A stretch of 56,554 nucleotides of DNA from Planctomycetaceae bacterium (GTDB lineage: Bacteria > Planctomycetota > Planctomycetia > Pirellulales > Lacipirellulaceae), in contig PABB01000074.1 in assembly GCA_002702655.1 (NCBI GenBank), forward strand, positions 1 through 56,554, in the 5' to 3' direction. Below, piece after piece: positions 32,030-41,646 of the stretch. The notes below the pieces were generated by a model. The model did not search any database, was not told the DNA's origin, and worked only from the letters and a program-made list of their open reading frames with translations. Every line of letters starts with the position of its first letter. Positions within the stretch are counted from its first letter, which is position 1. The position numbers were made by a program, and so were the translations under genes.

Positions 32030-32963
32030 GGAAACGATGACTCAGCCAGCCGACTCCACTGTCAGTCTGCGCTCTTCGCGATCGCCCTGGCCGCGCACGG
32101 TGGCAATCCTTGTGGCAATGCTGCTCCTTGCGTCAGCGTTGCTCAAGACGTACAGCCCGACAGAAGTGGCAACGCTTGCGACCGCCTATCAGATTCCAAT
32201 CTGGCTGACAGCCGCCGTTATCCAGCTTGAACTCATCATGGCGATTGTACTACTGGCGGGCGTCTGGCCCAGGCCAGCGCTTCATGCTGTCACGGCGCTG
32301 TTTCTGCTGTTCTCGCTGTTTTCCGGCTATCGAGCCTGGCTAGGTGCTGAGTCATGCGGATGCTTTGGTCCGGTGAAGGTTCCGCCGCTTGTGACGACAA
32401 TTCTCGATATTCTTGTGGCAGCCGCAGCCGCCTTTGCCAGTCGGTTCTCAATCAGCGAGCAAGGCGGCGAAGCCCGTCTTAAGGCGGCTGGCATCACGTA
32501 TGCCGTGGCTGGCATGCTCGCTGCGGTGATCTTCATCTCTCGCGCGCCATCCACCGCGAATTCGCTGTCGTCTCAGACTGCCGGCGGACTTGTGATTTTG
32601 GAGCCGGAAACCTGGGTGGGAGAAGCGTTTCCTCTTGATGGAAATCTCGTTCCGCCTGTAGACATGTCCGCGGGCGATTGGACGGTGCTGTTCTTTCACC
32701 ACGATTGTCCTGATTGCCAGGCAGCTATCCCAGAGTACGATGCCCTCGCGTCGAACAGCGGGGGATCCGTGTTGCTGGTGGAAGTCCCGCCCTGCGGCTC
32801 AAGCCCTCCGGCAGTGCGGTCGGCGACCGTGGCTCGGCTCGCAGACGACAAGGAATGGTTCGTACAGGCGCCCGTCGAGGTGACGATAGCCCGGGGAAAG
32901 GTGACAGGCGCCTCACTTGAGCTTCCTGCGATCTCGCAACCCCTGGACGCGGATGATGATTGA
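32028..32963 (+). CDS. MauE/DoxX-like membrane protein fused to thioredoxin-like domain
   Basis: About 311 residues from ATG 32028 (or 32037, which has better GGAG spacing). The N-terminal 160 residues hold four helices typical of MauE/DoxX redox membrane proteins (TVAILVAMLLLASALLKTYS, IWLTAAVIQLELIMAIVLLA), with a conserved-looking SCGCFG. After another helix comes a thioredoxin-like domain with DWTVLFFHHDCPDCQAAIPE (CxxC). It should relay reducing or oxidising equivalents across the membrane to an exported partner. The stop overlaps the start of the next small gene. Such fusions are common in planctomycetes. Confidence 0.82.
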   Translation: METMTQPADSTVSLRSSRSPWPRTVAILVAMLLLASALLKTYSPTEVATLATAYQIPIWLTAAVIQLELIMAIVLLAGVWPRPALHAVTALFLLFSLFSGYRAWLGAESCGCFGPVKVPPLVTTILDILVAAAAAFASRFSISEQGGEARLKAAGITYAVAGMLAAVIFISRAPSTANSLSSQTAGGLVILEPETWVGEAFPLDGNLVPPVDMSAGDWTVLFFHHDCPDCQAAIPEYDALASNSGGSVLLVEVPPCGSSPPAVRSATVARLADDKEWFVQAPVEVTIARGKVTGASLELPAISQPLDADDD

Positions 32964-33285
32964 CGCCAAAGACAGTCCTTCGGAAGATGGCGGGCCGACT
33001 GAAGAGCCGCCCCCCACGTTTGCCGAACTGGCCCCGGCGCTGGAGTTCTGCTTCTGGGTTGTCGTTGGGCTTGCGCCGTTTTTGCGATGGGTGAACGGAG
33101 CGGCCGTCACGACCGATCAGTTCGTGATTCAGGTGACGCTCACGTCGCTAGCAGTCAGCGGAGCGGTTGCCCTGCGAGTCTACAACTGGCGATGGGGAAA
33201 AGGAGCTCGCGAAACACGTTCGATCAAATCACGCCCATGCAAACCGCCCCCCACAGGAACTCAGGATTATCAGCGCCAGCACTGA
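32953..33285 (+). CDS. Small two-span membrane protein
   Basis: 110 residues from ATG 32953, overlapping the redox gene by 11 bp, so probably translationally coupled. Acidic and Pro-rich N-terminus; hydrophobic spans at about 28-45 (ALEFCFWVVVGLAPFL) and 58-78 (FVIQVTLTSLAVSGAVALRV). Basic tail. No family recognised. The C-terminal end runs into an IS-end sequence at 33287, so the last residues may have changed. Confidence 0.68.
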   Translation: MMIDAKDSPSEDGGPTEEPPPTFAELAPALEFCFWVVVGLAPFLRWVNGAAVTTDQFVIQVTLTSLAVSGAVALRVYNWRWGKGARETRSIKSRPCKPPPTGTQDYQRQH

Positions 33286-33286
33286 C

Positions 33287-33317
33287 GCGCCGCTGTCCGA
33301 AAGTCCTGGGCTATCGC
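33287..33317. repeat. Solo IS terminal repeat (same family as the 44287 element)
   Basis: CCGCTGTCCGAAAGTCCTGG through CTATCGCA here closely matches the right terminal repeat of the IS at 44287-45595 (CCGCTGTACGAAAGTCCTGA...). No transposase of that element is beside it. The oriented remainder would lie to the left, where the small membrane gene ends. A further 11-bp match to the tip is at 33893-33903. Confidence 0.7.
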
Positions 33318-33394
33318 AAACCCCAATACCTGAGCAGCTTGATAAGGTGGTGAATCCCCACTTTGGCGTGGCGTCCATCAGGAGGTCAGGATTG

Positions 33395-33836
33395 TGTCGA
33401 GGTGGCGACGGACGTTCTCAGCGGCATTCAAGGCGAAGGTGGCTTTGGCGGCGAGTCGGGGGGGGACAAGACGACGGCCCAGTTGACGGGCGAGTACGAG
33501 GCGCACGTGGGCCAGGCGACGGCTTGGAAGAAGCAGTTGCTGGCCGCGGCGGCGGGCTTGTTCGAGGACCAGACCAGCGGGGCCGAGCGCTGGACAACTT
33601 GTTCATCGAGCGACCGTGGCCGAGCGTCAAGCACGAAGAGGTCTACCTGCACGACTACGCCGACGGCTGGTAGGCCGAGGTGCGACTGGCTGCGTACTTT
33701 CGGCTTTAAGCGCATGAACGACCTCGCCAGGCCCTCGGCTACCGCACCCGGGCGGCCATCGACGCCGAGCGAAACTGAAGGCGAGCAACGGTTCGCGACG
33801 GGGACGCTCAACGACAAATCGCGAGAGTGGATTTGA
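33395..33836 (+). pseudogene. IS3-family transposase remnant with internal deletion
   Basis: Pieces of both IS3 ORFs in different frames: RRTFSAAFKAKVALAA near 33406-33453, then YEAHVGQATAWKKQLLAAAA (OrfA) near 33496-33555. Directly after it comes FIERPWPSVKHEEVYLHDYA (the OrfB C-terminus, with the final catalytic Glu inside VKHEEVYL) near 33603-33662. Most of OrfB is deleted, and stops and frameshifts break the rest. Not functional. It is of a different IS3 subgroup from the element at 44287. Confidence 0.8.
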
Positions 33837-33918
33837 GAGTCACACGGAAGTCAACGGTTGAACCAAGGGTTACGGCCGCGCGTCACCATTGGGGGCTATC
33901 GCAGACCGCTCTCCCACC

Positions 33919-35883
33919 TTACTCAACCCCAGAACCTGTCCAACGATTGAGGTCCGCCTGACGCTTTCTCCACGTAACTCGCTCTAAGAAAAATGGTGAC
34001 AGCCCTTCATCCGGTATGGCCCCCTCCCCAATCCCGTCCGTCAGCGGGAAAGAGACGAAGGCAACTTGAGTTCCAGCAAACGCCTGCCTATCGTCTTCAG
34101 CTGCAAAGCGAATCACGCGATTTGCTCCCTGTTGAACGACGGACTGTCGATTCAGGAATGTTATTCCGATTTTGGCTTGAATGGAATTCCACTGTGTCTG
34201 GGACGGAGACATGCCTGGAGCGGCGGCAATCTGAAGCTCGATGAATGAAGGATCCTGGACGAATAGCATCACAACCGATTTCGTGCGTCCGCCTTCCGTC
34301 CACCCGAGTCCGTTGAAAGGAATGCCAGCCAGATCATCTTGGAACTCGCGGTCCTTGATATCGCACACGATGTAGGAACTGGGTATCACGACTTCTGCAT
34401 TGTTGCGTTCCCCCGCCTGCAGGGCGACCTCCTGCGTCCATACGGGGGAGGCTGGATAGTAGTTTTTGCAGCGGTCCAGCTCCATCCCCCACCAGCCAAG
34501 CCACGCAACCAGACTGAATTTTAGGAGAATTCTAGAATGGCGCGATATAGGCTGAGCGAATGCAACTAGTTCGTCGTGCCTACTGATGCACGCCAGGGAG
34601 GCCGCGGCGAACGCTGGCGAATAGTCCAGAATGTAACGGGACGAAATGCAATGGAAGTTCAGATAGAACATGGACAACACGGCGAAACTGACCGTCGACC
34701 AAATCGCAGCAACGACCGCCGGAGACTGGAGCTTTTCCACGTGCCTCGCCATTGCCTTTCGGAAACTGGCGGCTGCAATTGCAATCCCACCAGCCAACAT
34801 TGCCAAATGCGAGAAATCAAAAGTCGACTCGTAGAAATGTCGCCAGCGGGTAGTCGGCGACTGCCAGCGCAGAATATCGCCGGCATAGGCTTCCCCAAGC
34901 TCGTTGAATCGATCAACGGCAAACAGTGCGGAGAATAGCTCTTTCAGAGCAGGCCAAAGCGGTTCGTTGACATAGGGTGCGTGAAACCGAGAGAAGAGGA
35001 GCATGTCCATGCCGGTCAGGTTCAGACGATGACCGAATTCACCAAAGGCGCCGAATCGCACCCAATTCGTGAATCCCAGTAACGCTCCGCCCAACGCAAA
35101 CAGGATGGGTCCGATCAGCAGGTGCCGCCAGCTCCAACGAGCGGACAGGCCGCAGAGGCCGATCGTTAGCATCGTTGCCCCGCCATACGCAAGCGATGTC
35201 GGTCGGACAAACCCCGCCGCCCCGGCAATCAACGAAATAACCAGGTAAGCGAGGAAGGTCGGCCGTCGATTGAAGTAAATTGCCGCCGCCAACAACCCAA
35301 CCGACAGGTAGTAGCTGTAGAGAACGGGTTCCTCGTAGACGTTCATCGGCCCTCGACAGAGCATCAGCGCTTGCGGGAAGAATGTCACGACTAAGGCCGC
35401 GATAATCGCGCCCGGCTTCTTGAAGACAGAATCTCCCCACGCCGAAATCTGTGCGATCCCTGGCGGCACGGCGACCGCTTTGAGTATCCAGTACGCGGAA
35501 ATCATGATGGCCAGGGCCAGCGCGATTCGGTCAGGAAACGCAGCTTGCCCGAATGCCCGCGCCACGACTTCGAAGGGAAAACGCCATAAGGGGACGCCGA
35601 GCCCCCAGACTTGCTGAACGCTCCCGTTCGTCCAGACCATGTCAAAATCGATGGTCCCCGGATTCTCTGAGAGAGCGAGGCGACCGTCAAAGAAGGCGTC
35701 GGTCTGGCGGCGGTACGGAACGCTCGTGCCGTACCACTGCCCCCAGTCGCGAATCAGACCGGAGTCCAGCACGGTAATTGCCGTCGTATCGATGGCCAAC
35801 AACAACAGACAGAGTCGCAGCTTCCACGACATTATATGGATAGACTCGTCGGCGACGGCTGAAGCACTAACATCGGAATTCAA
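33919..35883 (-). CDS. Multi-pass membrane protein, glycosyltransferase-like
   Basis: 654 residues with about ten membrane helices in the first 480 (LRLCLLLLAIDTTAITVLDS, IALALAIMISAYWILKAVA, FLAYLVISLIAGAAGFVRP, HLLIGPILFALGGALLGFTN). An extracytoplasmic C-terminal domain of about 170 residues follows. The topology recalls GT39/GT83-like lipid-linked sugar transferases, although I do not find a clear DE or EAR motif. Its start overlaps the stop of the upstream FAD oxidoreductase by 4 bp; the two tandem oxidoreductases and this protein are one operon. A role in surface glycan or lipid modification is inferred. Confidence 0.72.
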   Translation of the reverse strand: MNSDVSASAVADESIHIMSWKLRLCLLLLAIDTTAITVLDSGLIRDWGQWYGTSVPYRRQTDAFFDGRLALSENPGTIDFDMVWTNGSVQQVWGLGVPLWRFPFEVVARAFGQAAFPDRIALALAIMISAYWILKAVAVPPGIAQISAWGDSVFKKPGAIIAALVVTFFPQALMLCRGPMNVYEEPVLYSYYLSVGLLAAAIYFNRRPTFLAYLVISLIAGAAGFVRPTSLAYGGATMLTIGLCGLSARWSWRHLLIGPILFALGGALLGFTNWVRFGAFGEFGHRLNLTGMDMLLFSRFHAPYVNEPLWPALKELFSALFAVDRFNELGEAYAGDILRWQSPTTRWRHFYESTFDFSHLAMLAGGIAIAAASFRKAMARHVEKLQSPAVVAAIWSTVSFAVLSMFYLNFHCISSRYILDYSPAFAAASLACISRHDELVAFAQPISRHSRILLKFSLVAWLGWWGMELDRCKNYYPASPVWTQEVALQAGERNNAEVVIPSSYIVCDIKDREFQDDLAGIPFNGLGWTEGGRTKSVVMLFVQDPSFIELQIAAAPGMSPSQTQWNSIQAKIGITFLNRQSVVQQGANRVIRFAAEDDRQAFAGTQVAFVSFPLTDGIGEGAIPDEGLSPFFLERVTWRKRQADLNRWTGSGVE

Positions 35884-37400
35884 GTCGCATCAGCTCCAAT
35901 ACGACGTGGAATGGCGCGCCCAGCCTGGGGGGCGGGTGCGCCCTCATGGTACTCGGCGTCAGTGTTGACCCTCCAAGGATCACGCGTGCCGCCTGACAAT
36001 CTTTCTGCCGCAAGCATGCCAGTCAGCATGGCATGGTCTTGATTGTTGTACTTGTGCATCCCGTTGCGGCCAATCATCTGGAGGTTGGCGAATTGTACAA
36101 GCTCTCCCCGAACAGTTGCGACATGGGTCTCGTAGTCGCCGTCGTACACGGGATAGGTCTTCTCCATGCGTGCTACGGTGCCGTCTTCGACCGAATCGGG
36201 CGATGCGAGGCCGAGTTGGGCAATCTCGTTGGTTGCCAATTGAATGAGTTCTGCGTCAGATTGCGCCCACAAGTTGTCACCGACATTGCAGAAATACTCT
36301 AAACCTAAACATGTGACCCCGGGAACCGGCACCAGATCCGGGCTCCAGTTGTTGAAGATCTGGATACGGCCAACACGAACCTGCGGGTCATGGACGTAAA
36401 TCCACGTGTCGTCGGCGATGCGCTCGCCACGCACGACCAAAAGGACCGTGATGAAGTCCCTGTACTTAAGCTCCCGAGCGGCAGTGAGCGCCTCCATCTT
36501 TATTCTGGGTCGTATCGCGAGAGCGGCGTCCCTGAGCGGCATTGACAGCAAGAACTCTGCTGCCGCCCAATCCTCACGCTTGCCTTGTGCGTCACGAGTC
36601 GAGACAGAGACAACCCGGGATTGATCCGTGACGATCTTCTGAACCGTTCGGCCCATCGCTATGTTGGCGCCGGCGGCAAGAAGGTCATCGCGAGTTTGCT
36701 CCCACATCATCCCCGGCCCGAGGCGAGGATACTGAAACTCGTCAATCAGCGTCTTGATGACCGCCGAGCCATTGCGAGCCCCAACCAATGCCTGTCGCGC
36801 AGCAGTCCAGAGCGACAACCCGTGAATTCGCTGAGCAGCCCAGTCAGCACTGATTTCATTGCAGGGTATGCCCCAGACCTTCTCTGTATATGTACGGAAG
36901 AAGATGTCGAACAGGCGGGAGCCGAACCGATTTGAGACCCAATCCTCGAAGCTTCGTTCCGGTCGGTGCGGCCGCAATCGACGCCAGGCATAACTTAGAA
37001 TGCAGGCCGTGCTGTTGAGAACGCCAAGATTCCGAAATGCGTTTGCCGGCCGGAGCGGATAGTCGAAGTATTTGCCTCCGTAGAGAATCCGCGATCGGCG
37101 TGGAACGGTTAAAAAGTCATTTGGCAACCGGCGCCGCCACCACGATACGATGTCCGGGTTCTTGCTAAAAAATCGATGGCCGCCGATGTCAAAACGGAAG
37201 TCCTTATAACGGACAGTCCGCGAAATCCCCCCGACGTACTCGGGGTCTTGCTCCAGGACGGTAACTCGATGACCTGCGTCCACAAGCTCGGCCGCCGCTG
37301 TGAGTCCAGCAGGACCGGCTCCAACAATCACGACGGACTGGTCGGTGCGAGGAAGGTCGGGCATACCGCGTTCGTCGTTCTCAACGTGGATGGGAAGCAC
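35880..37400 (-). CDS. NAD(P)/FAD-dependent oxidoreductase (paralogue A)
   Basis: 506 residues. The Rossmann FAD motif is VVIVGAGPAGLTAAAELVDA (about 23-42), then TVLEQDPEYVGGISRTV, FDIGGHRFFSKN (72-83), and CNEISADWAAQRI, a pattern shared with UDP-galactopyranose mutase-like and protoporphyrinogen-oxidase-like flavoproteins of polysaccharide clusters. The C-terminus has GRNGMHKYNNQDHAMLTGML. The likely role is oxidation or isomerisation in a glycan or isoprenoid pathway; the substrate is unknown. It starts 6 bp after its paralogue and overlaps the downstream membrane protein gene. Confidence 0.86.
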   Translation of the reverse strand: MLPIHVENDERGMPDLPRTDQSVVIVGAGPAGLTAAAELVDAGHRVTVLEQDPEYVGGISRTVRYKDFRFDIGGHRFFSKNPDIVSWWRRRLPNDFLTVPRRSRILYGGKYFDYPLRPANAFRNLGVLNSTACILSYAWRRLRPHRPERSFEDWVSNRFGSRLFDIFFRTYTEKVWGIPCNEISADWAAQRIHGLSLWTAARQALVGARNGSAVIKTLIDEFQYPRLGPGMMWEQTRDDLLAAGANIAMGRTVQKIVTDQSRVVSVSTRDAQGKREDWAAAEFLLSMPLRDAALAIRPRIKMEALTAARELKYRDFITVLLVVRGERIADDTWIYVHDPQVRVGRIQIFNNWSPDLVPVPGVTCLGLEYFCNVGDNLWAQSDAELIQLATNEIAQLGLASPDSVEDGTVARMEKTYPVYDGDYETHVATVRGELVQFANLQMIGRNGMHKYNNQDHAMLTGMLAAERLSGGTRDPWRVNTDAEYHEGAPAPQAGRAIPRRIGADAT

Positions 37401-37406
37401 AGCGTA

Positions 37407-38849
37407 TTAGCATGGTGCTGGAACGAGACCTGTCTCGTCAATCCGACACGCCTCTTGATACTCTTCGAAGTCGGAGTTCACCTGCCAGAGATCGTGTGCG
37501 GTACCTGCAGCGACATTCTCTGCCGCCAATATGCCCATCAAGATCGAGTGATCCTGATTGTTGTATTTGAAGGCCCCGTAGCGACCGATCGCTTGCAGGC
37601 CCTCGACACTCCGCAGGACTTCCTGGATCGGTCGGAGAATGTCTTTGTAGCCGCGTTGATAAACAGGATAGCTCTTGGGAATCCGCACGACGTGCGAGCG
37701 AAGGACGTCAGCCGCGTCACTCGCCAGACGACTGGCACGAAACTCGTCCGCTCCGAGGCGTCCCAATTCGCCGTCACTGCGGCGCCACAATTCATCGTCT
37801 GAATTGCACCAGTATTCCAGGGCCAGAATCGTGTTGGGGCTGTTGCCGTAGAGGCTCGGCGACCAATTCCGAAAGTTGGTGATGCGCCCGACAGTCAAAC
37901 CAGGGTCTTGGACGTAAACCCAATTGTCTCTTGAGTCGAGTTCGCCCGCGATTTCCAGATAAACGAGAATCGTGTTGCGGTACGACAGTCGCCGGGCCAT
38001 CTCTCGGATGCGTTCGGGGACGCCATTCAGTCGGGCAATTAGACTTGTCAGCGGCATCGACGAGATAACGGCGTCACAGGGAACAAATTCGTCGGAATAG
38101 AGTTCAATTCCGCGTACGCGCCCGGCTGACGCGACTACTCGTTTGATGTGCGCCCCGAGATGAACGCGTCCGCCGCGTTCTTGGACCATTTCTGCCATCC
38201 GCTCGTAAACTTGTCCGGTACCGCCATTGGGGTATGCGAATCGGTCAACCAAGGTTCGGTGTTCGTTGTTTTTCCGGCGAACCGCAAGCTGCTTTAATGC
38301 GGCGCCCAGCGAGAGTTTGCGAATCCGTTGGGCTGCAAAATCCGAATCGAGCTCAGAACAGGGTATTCCCCACAGTTTCTCGCTGTAGGTACGAAAGAAA
38401 ATCTCGTAGAGGCGCCTGCCGAATCGTGCAGTCACCCACGATTCAAATGATTCGCAATAGTCCTTCGGCTGCTTGAATCGTGCGGCGCCGTAGCTGGCAA
38501 CGCACCGAGTCGCTTCCAGCGGCCCCAAACGCTGCAATGCGTCCATCGCCTGCAACGGGTACTGAAAGTACCTTCCCTGGTAGAGGATTCTCGTGAGTCG
38601 GGGGACCATGACGTAGTCGCGACCGACGACTTCAAGCCAGAGCGAATTGACGCGTCGGTCGCGGCTGAAGAAACGATGAGGCCCCAGATCGACGATCTGA
38701 TTCCACAGACGCAAGGATCGCGAAAGTCCGCCAACTTGTTCACTGGCCTCGTAGACGTTGACGTCAAGGTTGGCCGGCGACTTCGTCAACACATAGGCGG
38801 CGGTCATGCCGGCTGGGCCAGCCCCGATTACGGCAACTCGTTTCGACAT
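37407..38849 (-). CDS. NAD(P)/FAD-dependent oxidoreductase (paralogue B)
   Basis: 480 residues, clearly related to paralogue A along its whole length: RVAVIGAGPAGMTAAYVLTK (4-23), YEASEQVGGLSRSL, VDLGPHRFFSRD, then IPCSELDSDFAAQRIRKLSL and GRYGAFKYNNQDHSILMGIL. Each domain block has its counterpart in A, so the pair arose by tandem duplication. Both keep the dinucleotide motif and the HRFF and KYNNQDH signatures. They may form a heterodimer or act on successive substrates. First gene of the three-gene unit. Confidence 0.86.
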   Translation of the reverse strand: MSKRVAVIGAGPAGMTAAYVLTKSPANLDVNVYEASEQVGGLSRSLRLWNQIVDLGPHRFFSRDRRVNSLWLEVVGRDYVMVPRLTRILYQGRYFQYPLQAMDALQRLGPLEATRCVASYGAARFKQPKDYCESFESWVTARFGRRLYEIFFRTYSEKLWGIPCSELDSDFAAQRIRKLSLGAALKQLAVRRKNNEHRTLVDRFAYPNGGTGQVYERMAEMVQERGGRVHLGAHIKRVVASAGRVRGIELYSDEFVPCDAVISSMPLTSLIARLNGVPERIREMARRLSYRNTILVYLEIAGELDSRDNWVYVQDPGLTVGRITNFRNWSPSLYGNSPNTILALEYWCNSDDELWRRSDGELGRLGADEFRASRLASDAADVLRSHVVRIPKSYPVYQRGYKDILRPIQEVLRSVEGLQAIGRYGAFKYNNQDHSILMGILAAENVAAGTAHDLWQVNSDFEEYQEACRIDETGLVPAPC

Positions 38850-38912
38850 AGGAACACAGCACCAACCGATAGCTCTTAAGATCGACCAACTAACACGGGG
38901 TTAATGAAGTAT

Positions 38913-39944
38913 TCATCGAATGCCGTCAAATCGATTGCCTGACTCATTGTGCGTCGCCGGGGCGATCTCGTAACTGACAAACTGCACCGAGCCGTCGCAG
39001 AACGCCATATTGAACCCGTCTGGATGGGCGCTCCCAAACGGCATGCCCATGTTCCAACTGAACTCCGGCGGGTCACATCGAGGCGGGAACTGAGTCGAGG
39101 CCATCAGGTCCATGTCGTCACCCTGCCAGACCGATTGATCGTCGTTCATAGGGACGCCAGTTTTGTAGTCCGGCTTGAAAATCGGCTTCTCCCCGACGAA
39201 ATACGTGCGACTCAAGCCGTCTTCAATCTGCCGAAGTTTCAACGGACGCCGCTGGATTAAAACACCGGACACGTCACCTGCGTCAACGGGCGTCCCGCCT
39301 ACGTCGTGCAACCGCAAGAAGTTCTGGCCCATCGCAGCCTCCGCTGGAGTTGGCCCGATCCCCCAGTAGACCCAGCGGTCGCCGATGTTGCCGACGTAGT
39401 CGGATTTTGCCAGTTTGTCCGATCGATTCGCGTTGTACCAGAAAGATTCGCTGCCCTGGGTTCCGGAAACGCCGCCCTTGACGTTCGGCAAGGGGCGGGC
39501 GAGACGGCGCGACGGACAGTAAAACATCTCCTGCGGAGTCGCGGCAAGCAGAGCGAGCGCCTTGGCTTTATCGCGTGGCGGCAAGCCGCGTCCTAAATCG
39601 TGGAGAGGTTGCCCTTCCAGATAAGGCAGTAACTGGTAACACCAACTTCCAGGTTGATTCTTGCCAACACCCCGGTCTGGGTCGCCCATCCAGCCCCACC
39701 CCCATCCGGCAGCTGGCAGAGTTTCTTGAGCTGCTTCATGCCCAAGCGCAGCAAGTCCGATCTGCCGTAGGTTGTTCTGGCAGGCCGTGCGTCTCGCCGC
39801 TTCCCGAGCGTTCTCGACTGCCGGCAACGCCAGTTGCAGAAGCAAGGACAAAATGGCGATCACGATGAGCAGTTCAACAAGCGTGGCGCCTCTAGCTGTG
39901 CCTGTCGTGCCACGCGTTGAACGCGATTCCATGAGATGACGCAT
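38913..39944 (-). CDS. DUF1559 prepilin-like protein (paralogue A)
   Basis: 343 residues from ATG 39944. Type IV pilin-like N-terminus: a short basic leader, then GATLVELLIVIAILSLLLQL and AREAARRTACQNNLRQIG, with the processed Glu in LVELL. The planctomycete DUF1559 body follows, ending GSAHPDGFNMAFCDGSVQFV. Such proteins are exported and processed by prepilin peptidase and are highly expanded in this phylum; their function is unknown. It starts 2 bp after the stop of paralogue B. Confidence 0.93.
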   Translation of the reverse strand: MRHLMESRSTRGTTGTARGATLVELLIVIAILSLLLQLALPAVENAREAARRTACQNNLRQIGLAALGHEAAQETLPAAGWGWGWMGDPDRGVGKNQPGSWCYQLLPYLEGQPLHDLGRGLPPRDKAKALALLAATPQEMFYCPSRRLARPLPNVKGGVSGTQGSESFWYNANRSDKLAKSDYVGNIGDRWVYWGIGPTPAEAAMGQNFLRLHDVGGTPVDAGDVSGVLIQRRPLKLRQIEDGLSRTYFVGEKPIFKPDYKTGVPMNDDQSVWQGDDMDLMASTQFPPRCDPPEFSWNMGMPFGSAHPDGFNMAFCDGSVQFVSYEIAPATHNESGNRFDGIR

Positions 39945-39946
39945 TT

Positions 39947-40810
39947 TCACGGCTGCAACTCCTCGTCGTAAGACACAAATCGGACAGCTCCGTCGGCCGC
40001 AGCCACGTTGCACCCGGAGGGGTGGGCGCTGCCATAGCCACTTCCTCCGCTGGAATCCGGCGTTGGCTGCCCGCTGACATCTCGACCGATGTCATCGCAA
40101 TCCCCCGCGTACATGGCAAGGCCGTCGCCAGGACTTCCACCGTCTTGATACTTCGCCTGAGCAACCGACTTCTCGCCGACGAGCACCGTCTTGCTCAAGC
40201 CTCGCCGCAGTTGGATTTCGCTAACGATGATTTCTGATTTGAGCGATGACACCTGCTTGTTGATGACGTAGTCGCTCTTAGCGACTCTTTCGGGGGGGAT
40301 GACGTTCTCAAGAGACGGGGGGCCTGCGTAGACGTACAAGCGATCCAGTCGCCGCGAGGGGCAGTTGAAGACCTCCAGCGGCGTTTCGAGCAGCTTGACC
40401 AAAGCGGCCTTCTTCGGGACCTCAGACTGCCCCTTGCCAATCTCGCGCAACGACCCCTGTTCGATGTACGGCAAGACGTTGTAGATCCAGCCGCCGGGCT
40501 GCTTTGGGCCGAAGCCCCGGTCAGGGTCCCCGATCCACTCGGCACCCCAGCCACCGGTTGGATAGATCTTGTGCGCCTCTTCATGCAGCTTGACAGCCAC
40601 CGCCTGCTGATGGAGGTGATTCGCACACGAACTTCGTCGGGCTGATTCGCGAGCCATTTCCACCGCAGGCAGAAGAAGGCCAACCAGCGCCCCAATGATG
40701 GCAATCACCACCAGGAGTTCGATCAACGTGACGCCCCTCAGCGCCGCAAGATGCGAGCGACGGAGGGCGTCTTGAGCGTCGCTAAGTCGAAGCGTATGAG
40801 GACGGTTCAT
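39947..40810 (-). CDS. DUF1559 prepilin-like protein (paralogue B)
   Basis: 287 residues. [20 protein letters not shown] (26-45) is a consensus type IV pilin helix with the cleavage site before the Thr-Leu-Ile-Glu stretch; then [17 protein letters not shown]. The end has [20 protein letters not shown], the DUF1559 HPxGxN...DGSVxF motif with Ala for Ser. It is shorter than paralogue A but aligned throughout ([20 protein letters not shown] against GWGWGWMGDPDRGVGKNQPG). Probably one transcript with A. Confidence 0.94.
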   Translation of the reverse strand: MNRPHTLRLSDAQDALRRSHLAALRGVTLIELLVVIAIIGALVGLLLPAVEMARESARRSSCANHLHQQAVAVKLHEEAHKIYPTGGWGAEWIGDPDRGFGPKQPGGWIYNVLPYIEQGSLREIGKGQSEVPKKAALVKLLETPLEVFNCPSRRLDRLYVYAGPPSLENVIPPERVAKSDYVINKQVSSLKSEIIVSEIQLRRGLSKTVLVGEKSVAQAKYQDGGSPGDGLAMYAGDCDDIGRDVSGQPTPDSSGGSGYGSAHPSGCNVAAADGAVRFVSYDEELQP

Positions 40811-40846
40811 AAATTTCTTTGCAGGCTTAATAACAACAACTGTATC

Positions 40847-41182
40847 CTAATAGATTCGCCTTCGCCTGGCATTCTTGACTCGCTGCAAGGCTTCCCGCTG
40901 TTCCCTCAGCTCCTGACTTTTCTTGGCAGTTTCACGCTCCCTGTTGAGCCGCTGCCGCCGCTCGCGCCACTCAGCCGTGAAGCCCGGAGAAGAACGAATC
41001 GCGACGAGCAGCATCAGAACCGCAACGTTCAAACACAACCAGGCTGCCCTGGGCCAGTACCGAATGTCGACTAATGCAACCAGGTCTCCAACCGATCCAG
41101 GGAAGAGTTGTAGAACCAATGCCGCGACAGCAAGTACAAGCCAAAGCTCTAGTCGGACAAATTTTGATCGGACAAACTGCAT
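40847..41182 (-). CDS. Small membrane protein with charged coiled-coil tail
   Basis: 111 residues from ATG 41182. Two hydrophobic helices (LELWLVLAVAALVLQLFPG, about 13-31; AAWLCLNVAVLMLLVAIRSS, about 46-65) and a highly charged C-terminus (REREtAKKSQELREQREALQ pattern) that is probably a cytoplasmic coiled coil. No family recognised. It lies just upstream of the DUF1559 pair on the same strand. Confidence 0.65.
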   Translation of the reverse strand: MQFVRSKFVRLELWLVLAVAALVLQLFPGSVGDLVALVDIRYWPRAAWLCLNVAVLMLLVAIRSSPGFTAEWRERRQRLNRERETAKKSQELREQREALQRVKNARRRRIY

Positions 41183-41646
41183 GAATGAAGCCGTTGCAAT
41201 GGACACGCGCTGCCAGCGCACTTCAATGCCCTGCTTATCCCGCCATGAGGGTACTGGGCAGGCAAGAACGCTGCTGTTCTGGAGCACGACCGAAGGCCGG
41301 CCGGAAGAATAGCAGCGGGCGGCGAACTCGGGTGGAGTGACATAACCCAGCGAACAGTGCGGTCCTTAGCTGTGGCAATTGTCGTGCGACATGAAGTGGG
41401 GTGACCGGCCGAAAGACGGCAGCAGCCAGAAGACCACCCCATAAGCGACGGTGCAGACTCTCGTCGCACATGAAAATCACCTCGACGAACTGCGGATCTG
41501 GATTCACTTGGCTATCGAAATGACACATTGTTAAAACAGGCCTTAGGATTCCCGCAGTACACGGGGCTCGACGTCGTCCAATCCTATAGTGCGTCGCCAT
41601 TAGGTGATTCTCAGGAATGGCACATCATGCGCCAGCCAATCGCAAA
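41183..41646. other. Intergenic stretch without a supportable gene
   Basis: 464 bp between the small membrane protein gene and the DUF1573-like lipoprotein gene. Open frames in it have low-complexity translations and no ribosome sites. It should hold the promoter for the DUF1559 unit. No repeat or terminator of note was seen. Confidence 0.45.
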
